The notes under the pieces: generated by a model
What the model saw: the letters and a program-made list of their open reading frames with translations, nothing else
Told to the model about the DNA's origin: nothing
Databases searched by the model: none
In this document: piece after piece, positions 20,735 to 30,700 of the stretch
Layout: the number at the start of each line of letters is the position of its first letter
How positions within the stretch are numbered: position 1 is the first letter of the stretch
Source: Wenzhouxiangella sp. AB-CW3
Lineage (GTDB): Bacteria > Pseudomonadota > Gammaproteobacteria > Xanthomonadales > Wenzhouxiangellaceae
Reading direction: 5' to 3'
DNA: 64,000 nucleotides
Assembly (NCBI RefSeq): GCF_014725735.1
Contig: NZ_CP061368.1
Span: forward strand, 1,441,225-1,505,224
Position numbers and translations under genes: made by a program

Positions 20735-21004
20735 TCAGTCGTTTCTGGATTCTTCGGCGTGTTCGCCCTGTTCCTGCGTGGCGTCACTGACCGGTTCCTC
20801 GGTGCGCTTGCGCAGCCCGAGCAGACGCAACAGCCGATGCCAGTAGAGCTTGGCGGTCAGCGCAATGGCGGCCAGGGCGGCGAGGATGCCCTGCAAAATG
20901 GCACTGCCGGTACCGGGGTCGATATAGGCATGGACCGGCATGGAGACGAAAGCCAGCAGCGCGGCCACGGCGATCCAGAAAAAGGTAATTCGTGCTCGGT
21001 GCAT
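20735..21004 (-). CDS. Small membrane protein with YIDPGTGS motif
   Basis: 89 residues from the ATG at 21004 (GGA seven bases upstream); in-frame ATGs at 21016 and 21025 are alternatives. A signal-like helix ITFFWIAVAALLAFVSMPVHA is followed by AYIDPGTGSAILQGILAALAA, a second helix and a charged tail. The AYIDPGTGS sequence recurs in small uncharacterised proteins encoded near sulfatases and methyltransferases (from memory of the family). Biochemical function is unknown. It heads a two-gene operon with the YidC-like insertase and diverges from the methyltransferase at 21164. Confidence 0.7.
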   Translation of the reverse strand: MHRARITFFWIAVAALLAFVSMPVHAYIDPGTGSAILQGILAALAAIALTAKLYWHRLLRLLGLRKRTEEPVSDATQEQGEHAEESRND

Positions 21005-21079
21005 TGCTCTGTCCATTCCGGTCATTCGCTGTATCGCTTGTGTTTTGCCGTCGCGGTGGACGCGAACGGTAAACCATGC

Positions 21080-21097
21080 ATTGTAACAAGATTGTAA
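21080..21097. promoter_or_regulatory. Direct repeat ATTGTAA, 11-bp spacing, between divergent genes
   Basis: ATTGTAA at 21080-21086 and again at 21091-21097, one helical turn apart, in the AT-rich gap between the divergent small membrane gene and the methyltransferase. This is a plausible operator. No protein is known to bind it. Confidence 0.35.
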
Positions 21098-21163
21098 AAT
21101 CACCTGCTTTCGGCCACTCGCTTGAATCCCGGGGTGGCTCCATGCGGCAAGACGGAGTGATTG

Positions 21164-22573
21164 ATGGAAGATTCCAGCAAGATAGCAGCGACGGTGGCGG
21201 CTGCCTCTTTTCGCGACCCTTCAGGCTTCGTGTTCAGGCAGGACGGCGTCGTCTACCGCCAGGTCAATCAGCGCTATCGCGAGGACTACCATCGTCTGAT
21301 CGATTCGGGTCTGTATCAGAAACTGGTCGAGCGGGGTCTGCTGATTCCGCATGAGGAAGTCGACGGGCCGGTCGCCGAGCCGGACACGGCCTACCGGATT
21401 CTCCGGCCCGAGCCGCTGGAGTTTTTGTCCTGGCCCTACGAGTGGAGTTTCAGCCAGCTCAAGGATGCCGCCCTGGCCACCCTGGAGATCCAGCGCCTGG
21501 CCATGCAGCATGACATGAGTCTGAAAGATGCCTCGGCCTACAACATCCAGTTCCATCGCGGCCGGCCGGTGATGATCGACACGCTGTCATTCGAGGTCTA
21601 CCGCGAGGGTGAGCCCTGGGTGGCTTACCGCCAGTTCTGCCAGCATTTCCTCGCCCCGCTGGCGCTGATGGCCAGGCGTGATATCCGCCTGGGTCAGTTG
21701 CTGCGTGTGCATATCGACGGCATTCCGCTGGATCTCGCCGCCGGCTTGCTGCCCAGGCGCACCCGGCTCAGGCCCGGTCTGGCCATGCATCTGCACCTGC
21801 ATGCCCGCTACCAGAGAAACTACGCCGATGCCGCCCCTTCGCAGTCCGGCAAGTCGGTCAAACAGGCCCGGGTCAGTCGAACCGGCCTGCTGGGCATGGT
21901 CGACAGCCTGCGCGGCACCATCTCCAAATTGAACTGGAACCCCGGTGGTACCGAGTGGGCCGACTACTACCAGGCGACCAATTACAGCGAGGGTGCATTC
22001 ACCGCCAAGCAGGCACTGGTCGATCGCTTTCTGGATGCCGTCTCGCCCGAGGCGGTCTGGGATCTGGGCGCCAATACCGGTGAGTTCAGCCGCATCGCCG
22101 CCCGTCGCGACATTCCGGTGGTGGCCTTCGATATCGATCCTTCGGCGGTGGAAAAGAACTACCGGCGCCTGCGTGCCGAACAGCAGTCCGGGCCACTGCC
22201 GCTATTGCTGGATCTGACCAATCCCAGCCCCGGCACCGGCTGGCACGAGCGCGAACGCGATTCGTTTCTGGATCGTGGCCCGGTGGACTGCGCCATGGCG
22301 CTGGCATTGATTCACCACCTGGCCATTTCCAACAATGTGCCGCTGGACCGGCTGGCCGACTTTTTTGCCGACGCCTGCAGGCATCTCATCATCGAATTCG
22401 TCCCGCGCGGCGACAGCCAGGTCCAGCGCCTGCTCAGCACCCGTGAAGACATCTTCGATACCTACGATGCCGAGCACTTCGAGGCGGCCATGACCCGGCA
22501 TTTCGAGATCCTCGAACGCGAGCCGGTCGAAGGCAGCGAGCGTACGCTCTACCTGATGCGCCGTCGGCGCTGA
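21164..22573 (+). CDS. Class I SAM-dependent methyltransferase, NoeA-like long form
   Basis: 469 residues from the ATG at 21164 (GGAG upstream; a TTG codon lies just before it). The first 250 residues contain a conserved-looking block (SLKDASAYNIQFHRGRPVMIDT). The C-terminal half has the Rossmann SAM motif VWDLGANTGEFSRIAA, acidic motif II VVAFDIDPSAVEKNY, and DCAMALALIHHLAISNNVP. The two-part layout resembles NoeA-type nodulation/glycan methyltransferases. It is transcribed towards the convergent sulfatase-like gene, 9 bp away at the stops. The substrate, probably a surface glycan or lipid, is unknown. Confidence 0.75.
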   Translation: MEDSSKIAATVAAASFRDPSGFVFRQDGVVYRQVNQRYREDYHRLIDSGLYQKLVERGLLIPHEEVDGPVAEPDTAYRILRPEPLEFLSWPYEWSFSQLKDAALATLEIQRLAMQHDMSLKDASAYNIQFHRGRPVMIDTLSFEVYREGEPWVAYRQFCQHFLAPLALMARRDIRLGQLLRVHIDGIPLDLAAGLLPRRTRLRPGLAMHLHLHARYQRNYADAAPSQSGKSVKQARVSRTGLLGMVDSLRGTISKLNWNPGGTEWADYYQATNYSEGAFTAKQALVDRFLDAVSPEAVWDLGANTGEFSRIAARRDIPVVAFDIDPSAVEKNYRRLRAEQQSGPLPLLLDLTNPSPGTGWHERERDSFLDRGPVDCAMALALIHHLAISNNVPLDRLADFFADACRHLIIEFVPRGDSQVQRLLSTREDIFDTYDAEHFEAAMTRHFEILEREPVEGSERTLYLMRRRR

Positions 22574-22582
22574 GCCGGGGAC

Positions 22583-24676
22583 CTACTCCAGCAGGAAGCG
22601 GCTCAGGGCAATGCTCTGCTGGCGCTGGTCGCCTCCCACGCCCAGTTCCTGCTGGCTTGCGGCATCGGGCAACTCGAGTCGAAGCTCAAGTTCACCAGTC
22701 TGCATCAGTTCGGCCGGAACGGAGGCCTGCAGGCGGGTGCCCTCGCGGCTTTCCAGCGTCCACTGCCCGAGTTTGCGGTCGGCGCTGTAGAGGGAGATGC
22801 GCTGCTGTTCAAGCACGTCCTCGTAGATTGCAGGTATCAACCAGAGGGACAGTTGCAGATCGTTCTCCTGCGGCTCTATGGGAATGTTCAGGGTGGCTTC
22901 CTGCCCGTTGTTCCAGACCACGCCGGCATCGGGTGTGCTCCAGCCCTCTCCGAGATACACCGAACCCTCCCCGTCAATACCGACGCCGACGGTGTTTCCC
23001 GGCTGGTAGGTCTCGGCGGTCATGTCGATGGGCACGGACTCGAGATGGGTGTAGCTGTCGGCCGAGTACAGGCTGCCTTTTATGGATACCGGACGCAGGT
23101 ACTGATTGCGATTGCCATGGTAGAAAACGAAGCGGCGCTCGCGTACCTCGTCTTCGGAAACATCGAATGCCGAGCGTCCCTGCCAGTCGATGTCCAGTTC
23201 CTCTTCCTCGACGATGGTCGCGGCCACATCGGTCAGCGCGACCTGGGCATTGGAGGTGCGCAAGGGACCACGGCTGTTTCGCGGCTTGATGGCTTTCAGT
23301 GCCAATGTTCGTGTCGGCGTGAACTCCGGTTCGAAAGCACCCCCGTGGTCGCTGTGCAGGACAATCAGGGTGTCATCATAGATTCCGCGATCCTTCAGTT
23401 TCTCGAGAAACTCGACGACTTGCAGCAGGATGGCGCGGGCTTCGTGCTTGTAATTCTCCCGGGTATTGGGCAGTGCCTCTCCGGCATACTCTCCGTCTTC
23501 GGTGGTCACGTAGGGAGGATGCGGCGGCCAGAGATGAAGAAAGTGGAAGGCCGGGCCATCGAGGCGCGGATCGAGGCGTTCGGTGTAGTCCCGGAAGAAC
23601 TGCTTGTGAGCAAAAGACTTCGGCAGGGTTTCTGGGTCGACCATGACCGGACTGAGCCGCCAGTTGTTGTCGTTGTAGACCCAGTTTCTCACCAGGTGGG
23701 GAACATGGCGGAACAGGGTGATATCGACAAGCCGGGCAGCCTCGCTTTCGATCATCTCCCGGGCCGTGGCGCCGTACACCGACGGGATCCTGTAATGAGC
23801 GTCATGGTCGCTGTCTTCCAGTGAGCGCATGGTGCTGAGATTGACCCGGTAGCCTTGCTCGTGCAGTCGGCTGGGTAGTCCTTGCCTGATGCTGCGACGA
23901 AAGAATTCTCCGGGGGGCTCGCCGCCATCGTAAACCTGTCCGCTCAGTATGGATGGGATGGCCAGTATCGTATAGGGCGTGACCGCCGCGTTCTCCCGAA
24001 ACAGCACGAACCCGTCGAAGTCTTCGGCAAGCCCCTCTTCCTCGATCAGTTCTTCGAAGATATCGGTCTGGAAGTTATCCAGGATCAACTGCACGACATT
24101 GTGCTCTCGCGAGTACTGGAAAATATCCTCCGGCGGTCCCGAAACGTCGGCAATGCGCGCGCTCCACAGGCGGGTGTCGCTGGTCAGCCCGACATGCAGG
24201 CCCGAAACCAGTTGCAGGGCTATCAGTACGGCACTGGCCGATACGGCCAGGCGGCCGACCTGCCGATAGGCGATGACAAATCCGGCCAACACGCCAATCC
24301 ACAGCGCGATATCCAGCCAGGCCGGAAACGAGAAGGCCTGCCAGTCCAGGCCGCGGCCATCAAGCACTCCATAGCTGCCGACCAGGAACGTGCCCTGGAA
24401 CCAGATCAGAACGCCCAGGCCGAACACGGCGCAGACATAGCGTTGCCTGATCGAGCCACGCAGCAACAGGCCGGCTCCGGTCAGTAGCAGCCAGATGATG
24501 ACCATGGCCGGCACGTAGCGAGGCAGCAGAGTGCGAAAACCGGCTTCGAACTCGTCGGCATTGCCAGCATAGAGCTGGAATGTGCCGAACAGGAAGAAGC
24601 TGAGCACCGGAAGTGCCGCGACGCTGGCCAGCGCGATCACTCCCATGGAGGATGACTTCCGGGATGCTGATTTCAC
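22583..24676 (-). CDS. Membrane-anchored sulfatase/phosphoglycerol-transferase-fold enzyme
   Basis: 697 residues. The GTG start at 24676 has GGGAG seven bases upstream. About five N-terminal membrane helices (to residue 180) precede an alkaline-phosphatase-superfamily domain. NVVQLILDNFQTD supplies the first metal aspartates, NAAVTPYTILAIPSILSG is the usual Thr-nucleophile region, and LIVLHSDHGGAFEP gives the DHG metal motif. There is no sulfatase C-x-P-x-R signature, so an LtaS/MdoB-like phospho-transferase or phosphohydrolase is more likely than a true sulfatase. A beta-rich tail of about 130 residues follows. It is 3 bp downstream of a methyltransferase gene, so the two are co-transcribed. 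Confidence 0.78.
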   Translation of the reverse strand: MKSASRKSSSMGVIALASVAALPVLSFFLFGTFQLYAGNADEFEAGFRTLLPRYVPAMVIIWLLLTGAGLLLRGSIRQRYVCAVFGLGVLIWFQGTFLVGSYGVLDGRGLDWQAFSFPAWLDIALWIGVLAGFVIAYRQVGRLAVSASAVLIALQLVSGLHVGLTSDTRLWSARIADVSGPPEDIFQYSREHNVVQLILDNFQTDIFEELIEEEGLAEDFDGFVLFRENAAVTPYTILAIPSILSGQVYDGGEPPGEFFRRSIRQGLPSRLHEQGYRVNLSTMRSLEDSDHDAHYRIPSVYGATAREMIESEAARLVDITLFRHVPHLVRNWVYNDNNWRLSPVMVDPETLPKSFAHKQFFRDYTERLDPRLDGPAFHFLHLWPPHPPYVTTEDGEYAGEALPNTRENYKHEARAILLQVVEFLEKLKDRGIYDDTLIVLHSDHGGAFEPEFTPTRTLALKAIKPRNSRGPLRTSNAQVALTDVAATIVEEEELDIDWQGRSAFDVSEDEVRERRFVFYHGNRNQYLRPVSIKGSLYSADSYTHLESVPIDMTAETYQPGNTVGVGIDGEGSVYLGEGWSTPDAGVVWNNGQEATLNIPIEPQENDLQLSLWLIPAIYEDVLEQQRISLYSADRKLGQWTLESREGTRLQASVPAELMQTGELELRLELPDAASQQELGVGGDQRQQSIALSRFLLE

Positions 24677-24679
24677 TGT

Positions 24680-25459
24680 CTAACTCCCGAACTGGCGGCT
24701 TTCCAGTACCAGAAACATGCGCTCGTCATGATCGTCCGAGCTGGGGTCGGAGCGTTTGGTATCACCCACGCGGTTGTCGGCCAGAACATTCCAGCCGGTC
24801 CGGTCGGCCAGCCGCAGCAGGCCGGCTGCCGAGAAGATCCAGAAATTGGTCGGATCGTTATTGCATTCATGCGGATCGAGAAGGTAGGAAACAGGTGCCG
24901 CCTCGAGTTCAACCTTGCGGTCGGCGGTTCGGCGAGCGATGCGGGTGCTGAGGCAACAGTATCGGCAGTGTCGGGCCAGCGTTTCCAGCGTGTAGAACGG
25001 ATTCTTGAGATGGTAGAGGATGCCCAGCAGAAACACCATGTCGTATTGCTCTGCCGGCAGATTGAACTGGCTGTCGAGATCGACTTCATGAATGGAGACA
25101 CCCTGTGCATCCAGCCGGTCCTTGAGGGCGCGGGCGCCGGCCAGCCCATTCCAGTTGGTGGCAGGCCAGTCAATCAGGTCCACGGTCAACCCCATGGATT
25201 CCATGAAAAAAGCCAGGTCGCCGTCGGCACCGCCGATATCGGCAATACGGCCCTCTCGAAACACATCCAGAATCGATGCCGGAAGCTCCCGAAACAGGCT
25301 TTCCAGGTGCCAGAGACTGGCCATGATGTCATGGGCATACCAGGTTCGCTCCGGTGCCGGAGGTGTTTCCTTGACTTGCTGCAAGTGCTGCTTCCATTGA
25401 GCTGCCTTTTGCAGCAACTCGTCATAGGTTTGCCAGTCGTGATGGTGCCGGGTCTGCAT
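24680..25459 (-). CDS. Class I SAM-dependent methyltransferase
   Basis: 259 residues from the ATG at 25459 (GGAG upstream); longer in-frame starts lack a ribosome site. Motif I is RIADIGGADGDLAFFMESMG, followed by VDLIDWP, then the post-motif YDMVFLLGILYHLKNPF, similar to DUF1698/CmoB-type and UbiE-like enzymes. It is the first gene of a two-gene operon with the sulfatase-fold enzyme and diverges from tadA. The substrate is unknown; a role in the same surface modification is inferred from linkage. Confidence 0.78.
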   Translation of the reverse strand: MQTRHHHDWQTYDELLQKAAQWKQHLQQVKETPPAPERTWYAHDIMASLWHLESLFRELPASILDVFREGRIADIGGADGDLAFFMESMGLTVDLIDWPATNWNGLAGARALKDRLDAQGVSIHEVDLDSQFNLPAEQYDMVFLLGILYHLKNPFYTLETLARHCRYCCLSTRIARRTADRKVELEAAPVSYLLDPHECNNDPTNFWIFSAAGLLRLADRTGWNVLADNRVGDTKRSDPSSDDHDERMFLVLESRQFGS

Positions 25460-25602
25460 GATCGGGTATGCTCCTGCTTGGGTCCCTGAGGGTGTCAGGG
25501 TCATGTGGCCAACAACCCCGGCATTATAGTGGGAGTGGCATGGTTCGTGGCGCGAGGTCAACTGGTGTAGGATTCCACACAGGTTTGCTCCAGGCTCGGG
25601 CA

Positions 25603-26070
25603 GTGGCCCGACAAACACAGAGATTGGACGATACCGACTGGATGAAGCAGGCCCTGGCCCTGGCCGGGCAGGGCGAGCGCATGGGCGAGGTGCCGGTCGG
25701 CGCGTTGGTGGTTCGCGACGGCAAGGTGCTGGGTGCCGGTTTCAATACGGTGATTACCGACAGCGACCCGAGCGCCCATGCCGAGATCGTGGCGCTGCGC
25801 GCGGCCAGCCGCAATGTGGGCAACTATCGACTGCCCGGCACCACCCTTTACGTCACGCTGGAGCCGTGCAGCATGTGCGCCGGCGCCCTGGTCAACGCCC
25901 GCGTCGAGCGGGTCGTATATGGCGCCGACGATCTTCGCGCCGGCGCGCATCGTTCGATATTCGAGGTGCTGGACAACCCGAAACTCAACCATCGATGTGA
26001 CGTCACCCGCGGGGTGCTGGCCGATGAATGCGCCGAGATGTTGCGCGCATTTTTCCGACGGCGGCGGTAG
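25603..26070 (+). CDS. tadA: tRNA-specific adenosine deaminase
   Basis: 155 residues if started at the GTG at 25603, which gives the family's short N-terminus before WMKQALALAGQGE. An upstream ATG at 25540 would add 21 residues without family support, and a TTG at 25624 is also possible. Zinc/catalytic motifs: SAHAEIVAL (His ligand and proton-shuttle Glu) and TLEPCSMCAGAL (two Cys ligands). It converts A34 of tRNA-Arg(ACG) to inosine. A 128-bp repeat array begins 52 bp after the stop. Confidence 0.93.
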   Translation: MARQTQRLDDTDWMKQALALAGQGERMGEVPVGALVVRDGKVLGAGFNTVITDSDPSAHAEIVALRAASRNVGNYRLPGTTLYVTLEPCSMCAGALVNARVERVVYGADDLRAGAHRSIFEVLDNPKLNHRCDVTRGVLADECAEMLRAFFRRRR

Positions 26071-26122
26071 GGGAGACGCAGTTCGGGATATCCCCCGGTT
26101 TCACCGACTGATTCACCCCACC

Positions 26123-27745
26123 GTAGGCCGGCGCTGCGTCGCCGGCGTTACGGGCTTGCGGTTGTGTTGTCGACCGGGGATGCAACCCCGGTCTACGGGG
26201 TGGGCGATTTCCCTGTAGGTGTCGCCGCGTTCCATGGCTTGGTGCAACCGAGTAGGCCGGCGCTGCGTCGCCGGCGTTACGGGCTTGCGGTTGTGTTGTC
26301 GACCGGGGATGCAACCCCGGTCTACGGGGTGGGCGATTTCCCTGTGGGTGTCGCCGCATTCCATGGCTTGGTGCACCGAGTAGGCCGGCGCTGCGCCGCC
26401 GGCGTTACGGGCTTGCGGTTGTGTTGTCGACCGGGGATGCAACCCCGGTCTACGGGGTGGGCGATTTCCCTGTAGGTGTCGCCGCATTCCATGGCTTGGT
26501 GCACCGAGTAGGCCGGCGCTGCGTCGCCGGCGTTACGGGCTTGCGGTTGTGTTGTCGACCGGGGATGCAACCCCGGTCTACGGGGTGGGCGATTTCCCTG
26601 TGGGGGTCGCCGCATTCCATGGCTTGGTGCACCGAGTAGGCCGGCGCTGCGTCGCCGGCGTTACGGGCTTGCGGTTGTGTTGTCGACCGGGGATGCAACC
26701 CCGGTCTACGGGGTGGGCGATTTCCCTGTGGGGGTCGCCGCATTCCATGGCTTGATGCACCGAGTAGGCCGGCGCTGCGTCGCCGGCGTTACGGGCTTGC
26801 GGTTGTGTTATTCACCGGGGATGCAACCCCGGTCTACGGGGTGGGCGATTTCCCTGTAGGTGTCGCCGCGTTCCATGGCTTGGTGCAACCGAGTAGGCCG
26901 GCGCTGCGTCGCCGGCGTTACGGGCTTGCGGTTGTGTTGTCGACCGGGGATGCAACCCCGGTCTACGGGGTGGGCGATTTCCCTGTAGGTGTCGCCGCAT
27001 TCCATGGCTTGGTGCAACCGAGTAGGCCGGCGCTGCGCCGCCGGCGTTACGGGCTTGCGGTTGTGTTGTCGACCGGGGATGCAACCCCGGTCTACGGGGT
27101 GGGCGATTTCCCTGTAGGTGTCGCCGCATTCCATGGCTTGGTGCACCGAGTAGGCCGGCGCTGCGTCGCCGGCGTTACGGGCTTGCGGTTGTGTTGTCGA
27201 CCGGGGATGCAACCCCGGTCTACGGGGTGGGCGATTTCCCTGTAGGTGTCGCCGGATTCCATGGCTTGGTGCAACCGAGTAGGCCGGCGCTGCGTCGCCG
27301 GCGTTACGGGCTTGCGGTTGTGTTGTCGACCGGGGATGCAACCCCGGTCTACGGGGTGGGCGATTTCCCTGTAGGTGTCGCCGGATTCCATGGCTTGGTG
27401 CACCGAGTAGGCCGGCGCTGCGTCGCCGGCGTTACGGGCTTGCGGTTGTGTTGTCGACCGGGGATGCAACCCCGGTCTACGGGGTGGGCGATTTCCCTGT
27501 AGGTGTCGCCGGATTCCATGGCTTGGTGCACCGAGTAGGCCGGCGCTGCGTCGCCGGCGTTACGGGCTTGCGGTTGTGTTGTCGACCGGGGATGCAACCC
27601 CGGTCTACGGGGTGGGCGATTTCCCTGTGGGTGTCGCCGCATTCCATGGCTTGGTGCAACCGAGTAGGCCGGCGCTGCGTCGCCGGCGTTACGGGCTTGC
27701 GGTTGTGTTATTCACCGGGGATGCAACCCCGGTCTACGGGGTGGG
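26123..27745. repeat. Tandem array of a 128/129-bp unit, thirteen copies
   Basis: Unit starts (GTAGGCCGGCGCTGCG) are at 26123, 26252, 26380, 26508, 26636, 26764, 26893, 27022, 27150, 27279, 27407, 27535 and 27664. Each unit holds two hairpins: GCCGGCG/CGCCGGC, and ACCGGGG-ATGCA-ACCCCGGT. The one-base length difference comes from GTGCACCGAG against GTGCAACCGAG. A few scattered substitutions distinguish copies; two (26764 and the last) have ATTCACC in place of GTCGACC. Open frames on both strands are artefacts. Confidence 0.96.
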
Positions 27746-27773
27746 TAGATGGCCCCGGCGAGGGTGTTATCCA

Positions 27774-30700
27774 TCATGGTCCCACGACCGGCAACAGCAC
27801 CAACTGCAACTCCATGCTGCCTTCCTCCACCTTCAGCATTGCAGTGGCCTTGTTCGAGTAAGGATTGACACGGGTGTCGGGATGATCATGCGGGCCATCG
27901 TCCTGGACGATGCGCATCTGCAATTCATCCTGCTGGCCAACCGCTTGATCCCCAAGAGTCCACCAGTTCTCGCGGCCGGTGTAGGGCAGGTCGTTGCGGT
28001 AGAACAGGGTTATTTCGACTTCGCCCAGTGCGGTGCTGCTGTCCAGAGTCCAGGTGCGGTCGATGCCGGTGGTGCCCGGTGACTCTTCAACTGTCAGAAT
28101 TACTTCGGTGTCCTCGGCAAGTGGCTCGATCGGGTCGATCCATGCCAGGGTGAAACCGGTGCCGTCAACCAGGGCAAAGCGTTCCTGGTGACCGGCAGGC
28201 AGAAGAAGCTGCGCCTGGTCGGGTGGCCCCGAAACACCCGACAAGGCGTGCTCGATGAACCGGTAGCGCAGTTGCACGAAGTCCTTCAGGTTTTCGACAT
28301 GGTCGGCAAAGCGACCCAGCTCGCCATGATGGTTCTGGTCATGGAAACGGAATGCCGTCGCGCTGGGGGCGATGTTGACGCTGTCGACGATCTGTTCGGC
28401 CAGTTCATCAATGCGCTCGAAGAACCAGCTTTCCGGGAAGTATTCGCTGATCAGCTCGTCAAGGCGGGCATGGGCCTGGTCACGCAGCGCCGGTGTCTGC
28501 AGGAATTTGGAGATCAGCAGGTTGTCCCAGCCGCCGGACAGGCCGTACTGGTAATGGAAGAAGTCATTGTCGGTAAAGAAGCCCTGGCGGAAGTGAGAGC
28601 CGAAGCTGAGGTCCTTGTCCCAGGGAATGAACTTCCAGCGCGCCTCGGGATCTTCGTGATCGATGTAGAGCCAGTAATCGTCGCCGAAGGAGTCGATGTC
28701 GCCGACCAGCCAGTGCAGCACCAGCCAGTCGATGAAGTTGTCGACGTCGACACGCTCGGCAAAGCCCTGGGCATACTGGATGCCGGCCGGGGTGTCCTGA
28801 GCCCAGTCGATGAGTTCGCGCACGCGGTCCCACTCGGGGTCGCCGCGGGAGTTGAAATTGTCGGCCAGCAGAGCTTCACGCTCGTCACTGTCCAGGTCGC
28901 CGAAATCGTGTCCGAACGATGAGTCGGCCAGGTCGCTGTTGTCGCGGAAGCCGTCGCGCACCAGGGTGGCGTCGGTGTTGAGTCCGTTCATGGCCAGCAG
29001 CCACTCGTCAACACGCTGAATGTGAATGTGCAGCCCTTCGTAAAACCCATTGAGCCAGAAATCGAAATAGCGGGTTTGAGAGGCCGGCTGCTCCAGTTCA
29101 TGCCACAGCATGAAGCTGAGCTTCTCGCGCATCATCGACGGGTCGGTGTACATGGCATTGAGGTTCATGCGCTCGCTGCCAAACAGCAGGTCCTGCGGCT
29201 GCTCGAAACGGATGTTGAAGGCCTTCTTGGGCAGGAAGCGCGAGCTGCTGCCACGGAAGCGCAGCCCCATCAGGTCTTCAGGCTCGCTATCCCGGCCAAA
29301 ACGGACACGGCCGGGCAGGCGGTCGTCGCTGCGAACATCGCGCAGGTACAACTCTTCGACATCGTCCCAGGTCATTTGCAGGTACAGCGGGTGACCGGTG
29401 CTGGCCATGAGTTCAGGCCCGGCGACGATCCGTTCCAGGGTCAGGCGAGTGTCGGCTTCGGTATAACCTTCGTAGGTGAAGTGCCAGTGTTCTTCGCCGT
29501 TATCGTCGGCTTCCAGGTGAACGCGGGCCGTGCCCACCGGTTCGGTGGTCAATCCATCCGGTTCGATGGCGTCATTGAAGTTGCCGCCGAAGAATTCGAC
29601 AATCTCGCCAAAATCGATGCTGTCGCCGTTGCGCTCGCCCACACCCCAGCGCCAGGTCTGGGTGCCGTCCTCGCGGTAGGTGTACCAGGTCAGCACCACG
29701 CGGTCGTCGTCGTAAGGGGCCAGGCTGATGCCCTGGCCGTTGAAGTCCGGGTCATACCACTGACCTTCCAGTTCGATGAACAGGGCATCCTGGCTTTCGG
29801 GACGCTGGCAGCCGCCCATGCCGTCGATGTAGACCAGTTTGCGCCGGTCGCTGGCACCGAAATCCGGCGTATCGACATGGAATCGCATGGCAGCCCGGCT
29901 GCAGGCCGGGTCAGCCTCGGGAAAAACCAGCCGGGCCTGGCCGACCGGGATCAATTCCAGTCCCTGTTCGCCCATGGCGGTCTGATGGAGCTCATCGAAT
30001 CGGATGATGCGATCCTGCGCCCGCCCGGTGGCGATCAGCCACAGTGGTTCGCCGTCATCGTCGTAGGTGGCCCAGTAAAACAGCGCCGAACCGTTGGAGA
30101 GCATGTGGACCATCATGCCTTCGCCGTCACGCCCTTCGGGCTGATAGAAGTGGCCACCCATGCGGGCGCTGGTCGGTTCCAGCGTACTGTGCTGGCACTC
30201 GGTCAGGTCGCCGCCGATCTGGCGGGCATCGACCCAGTCGCTCATCGATTCGGGAATATCCAGGGCATTGTGGCAAAGGTCCAGCCCGGATCCGCTTTTC
30301 AGATCCACCAGTTGTTCGATGGCCTCGGGCAAGGTGCCGTTGAGACGGTTGCCGGCCAGGTCCAGAGCAACGACGGTCTCGCCGGCCTCGTCGCAGGTCA
30401 CACCGTGCCAGCGGCATTCGGTGCCCTCGGCGCCCATCCAGGCCAGCTGGCGACGCCATTGCTCGCCGTCAGTCGCCTGGTAGATCTCGCGCAGGGCCTG
30501 GCGCTGGCTTTCGGGCAGCAGCGCGACATCAGCTTCCAGCGACACCCCGTCCAGCCAGACAGTTCGGGCCGGTTCACGCGGCTGGCCGTCGTCGCTTCTG
30601 TCGCGCACGCGCAGGCTCACGCGCATCGAACGCACATCCTCGCCCAGTTCCGAGCGCAGTCGCGATTCACTTTGCAGACGGGTCCACTGGCCGGCCGGAG

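Noticed and set aside
22583-24676. True sulfatase
   Set aside because: The C/S-x-P-x-R formylglycine signature is missing; a Thr-containing LtaS/MdoB-like site fits better.
26123-27745. CRISPR array
   Set aside because: Whole 128-bp units repeat without unique spacers, and no cas genes are present.
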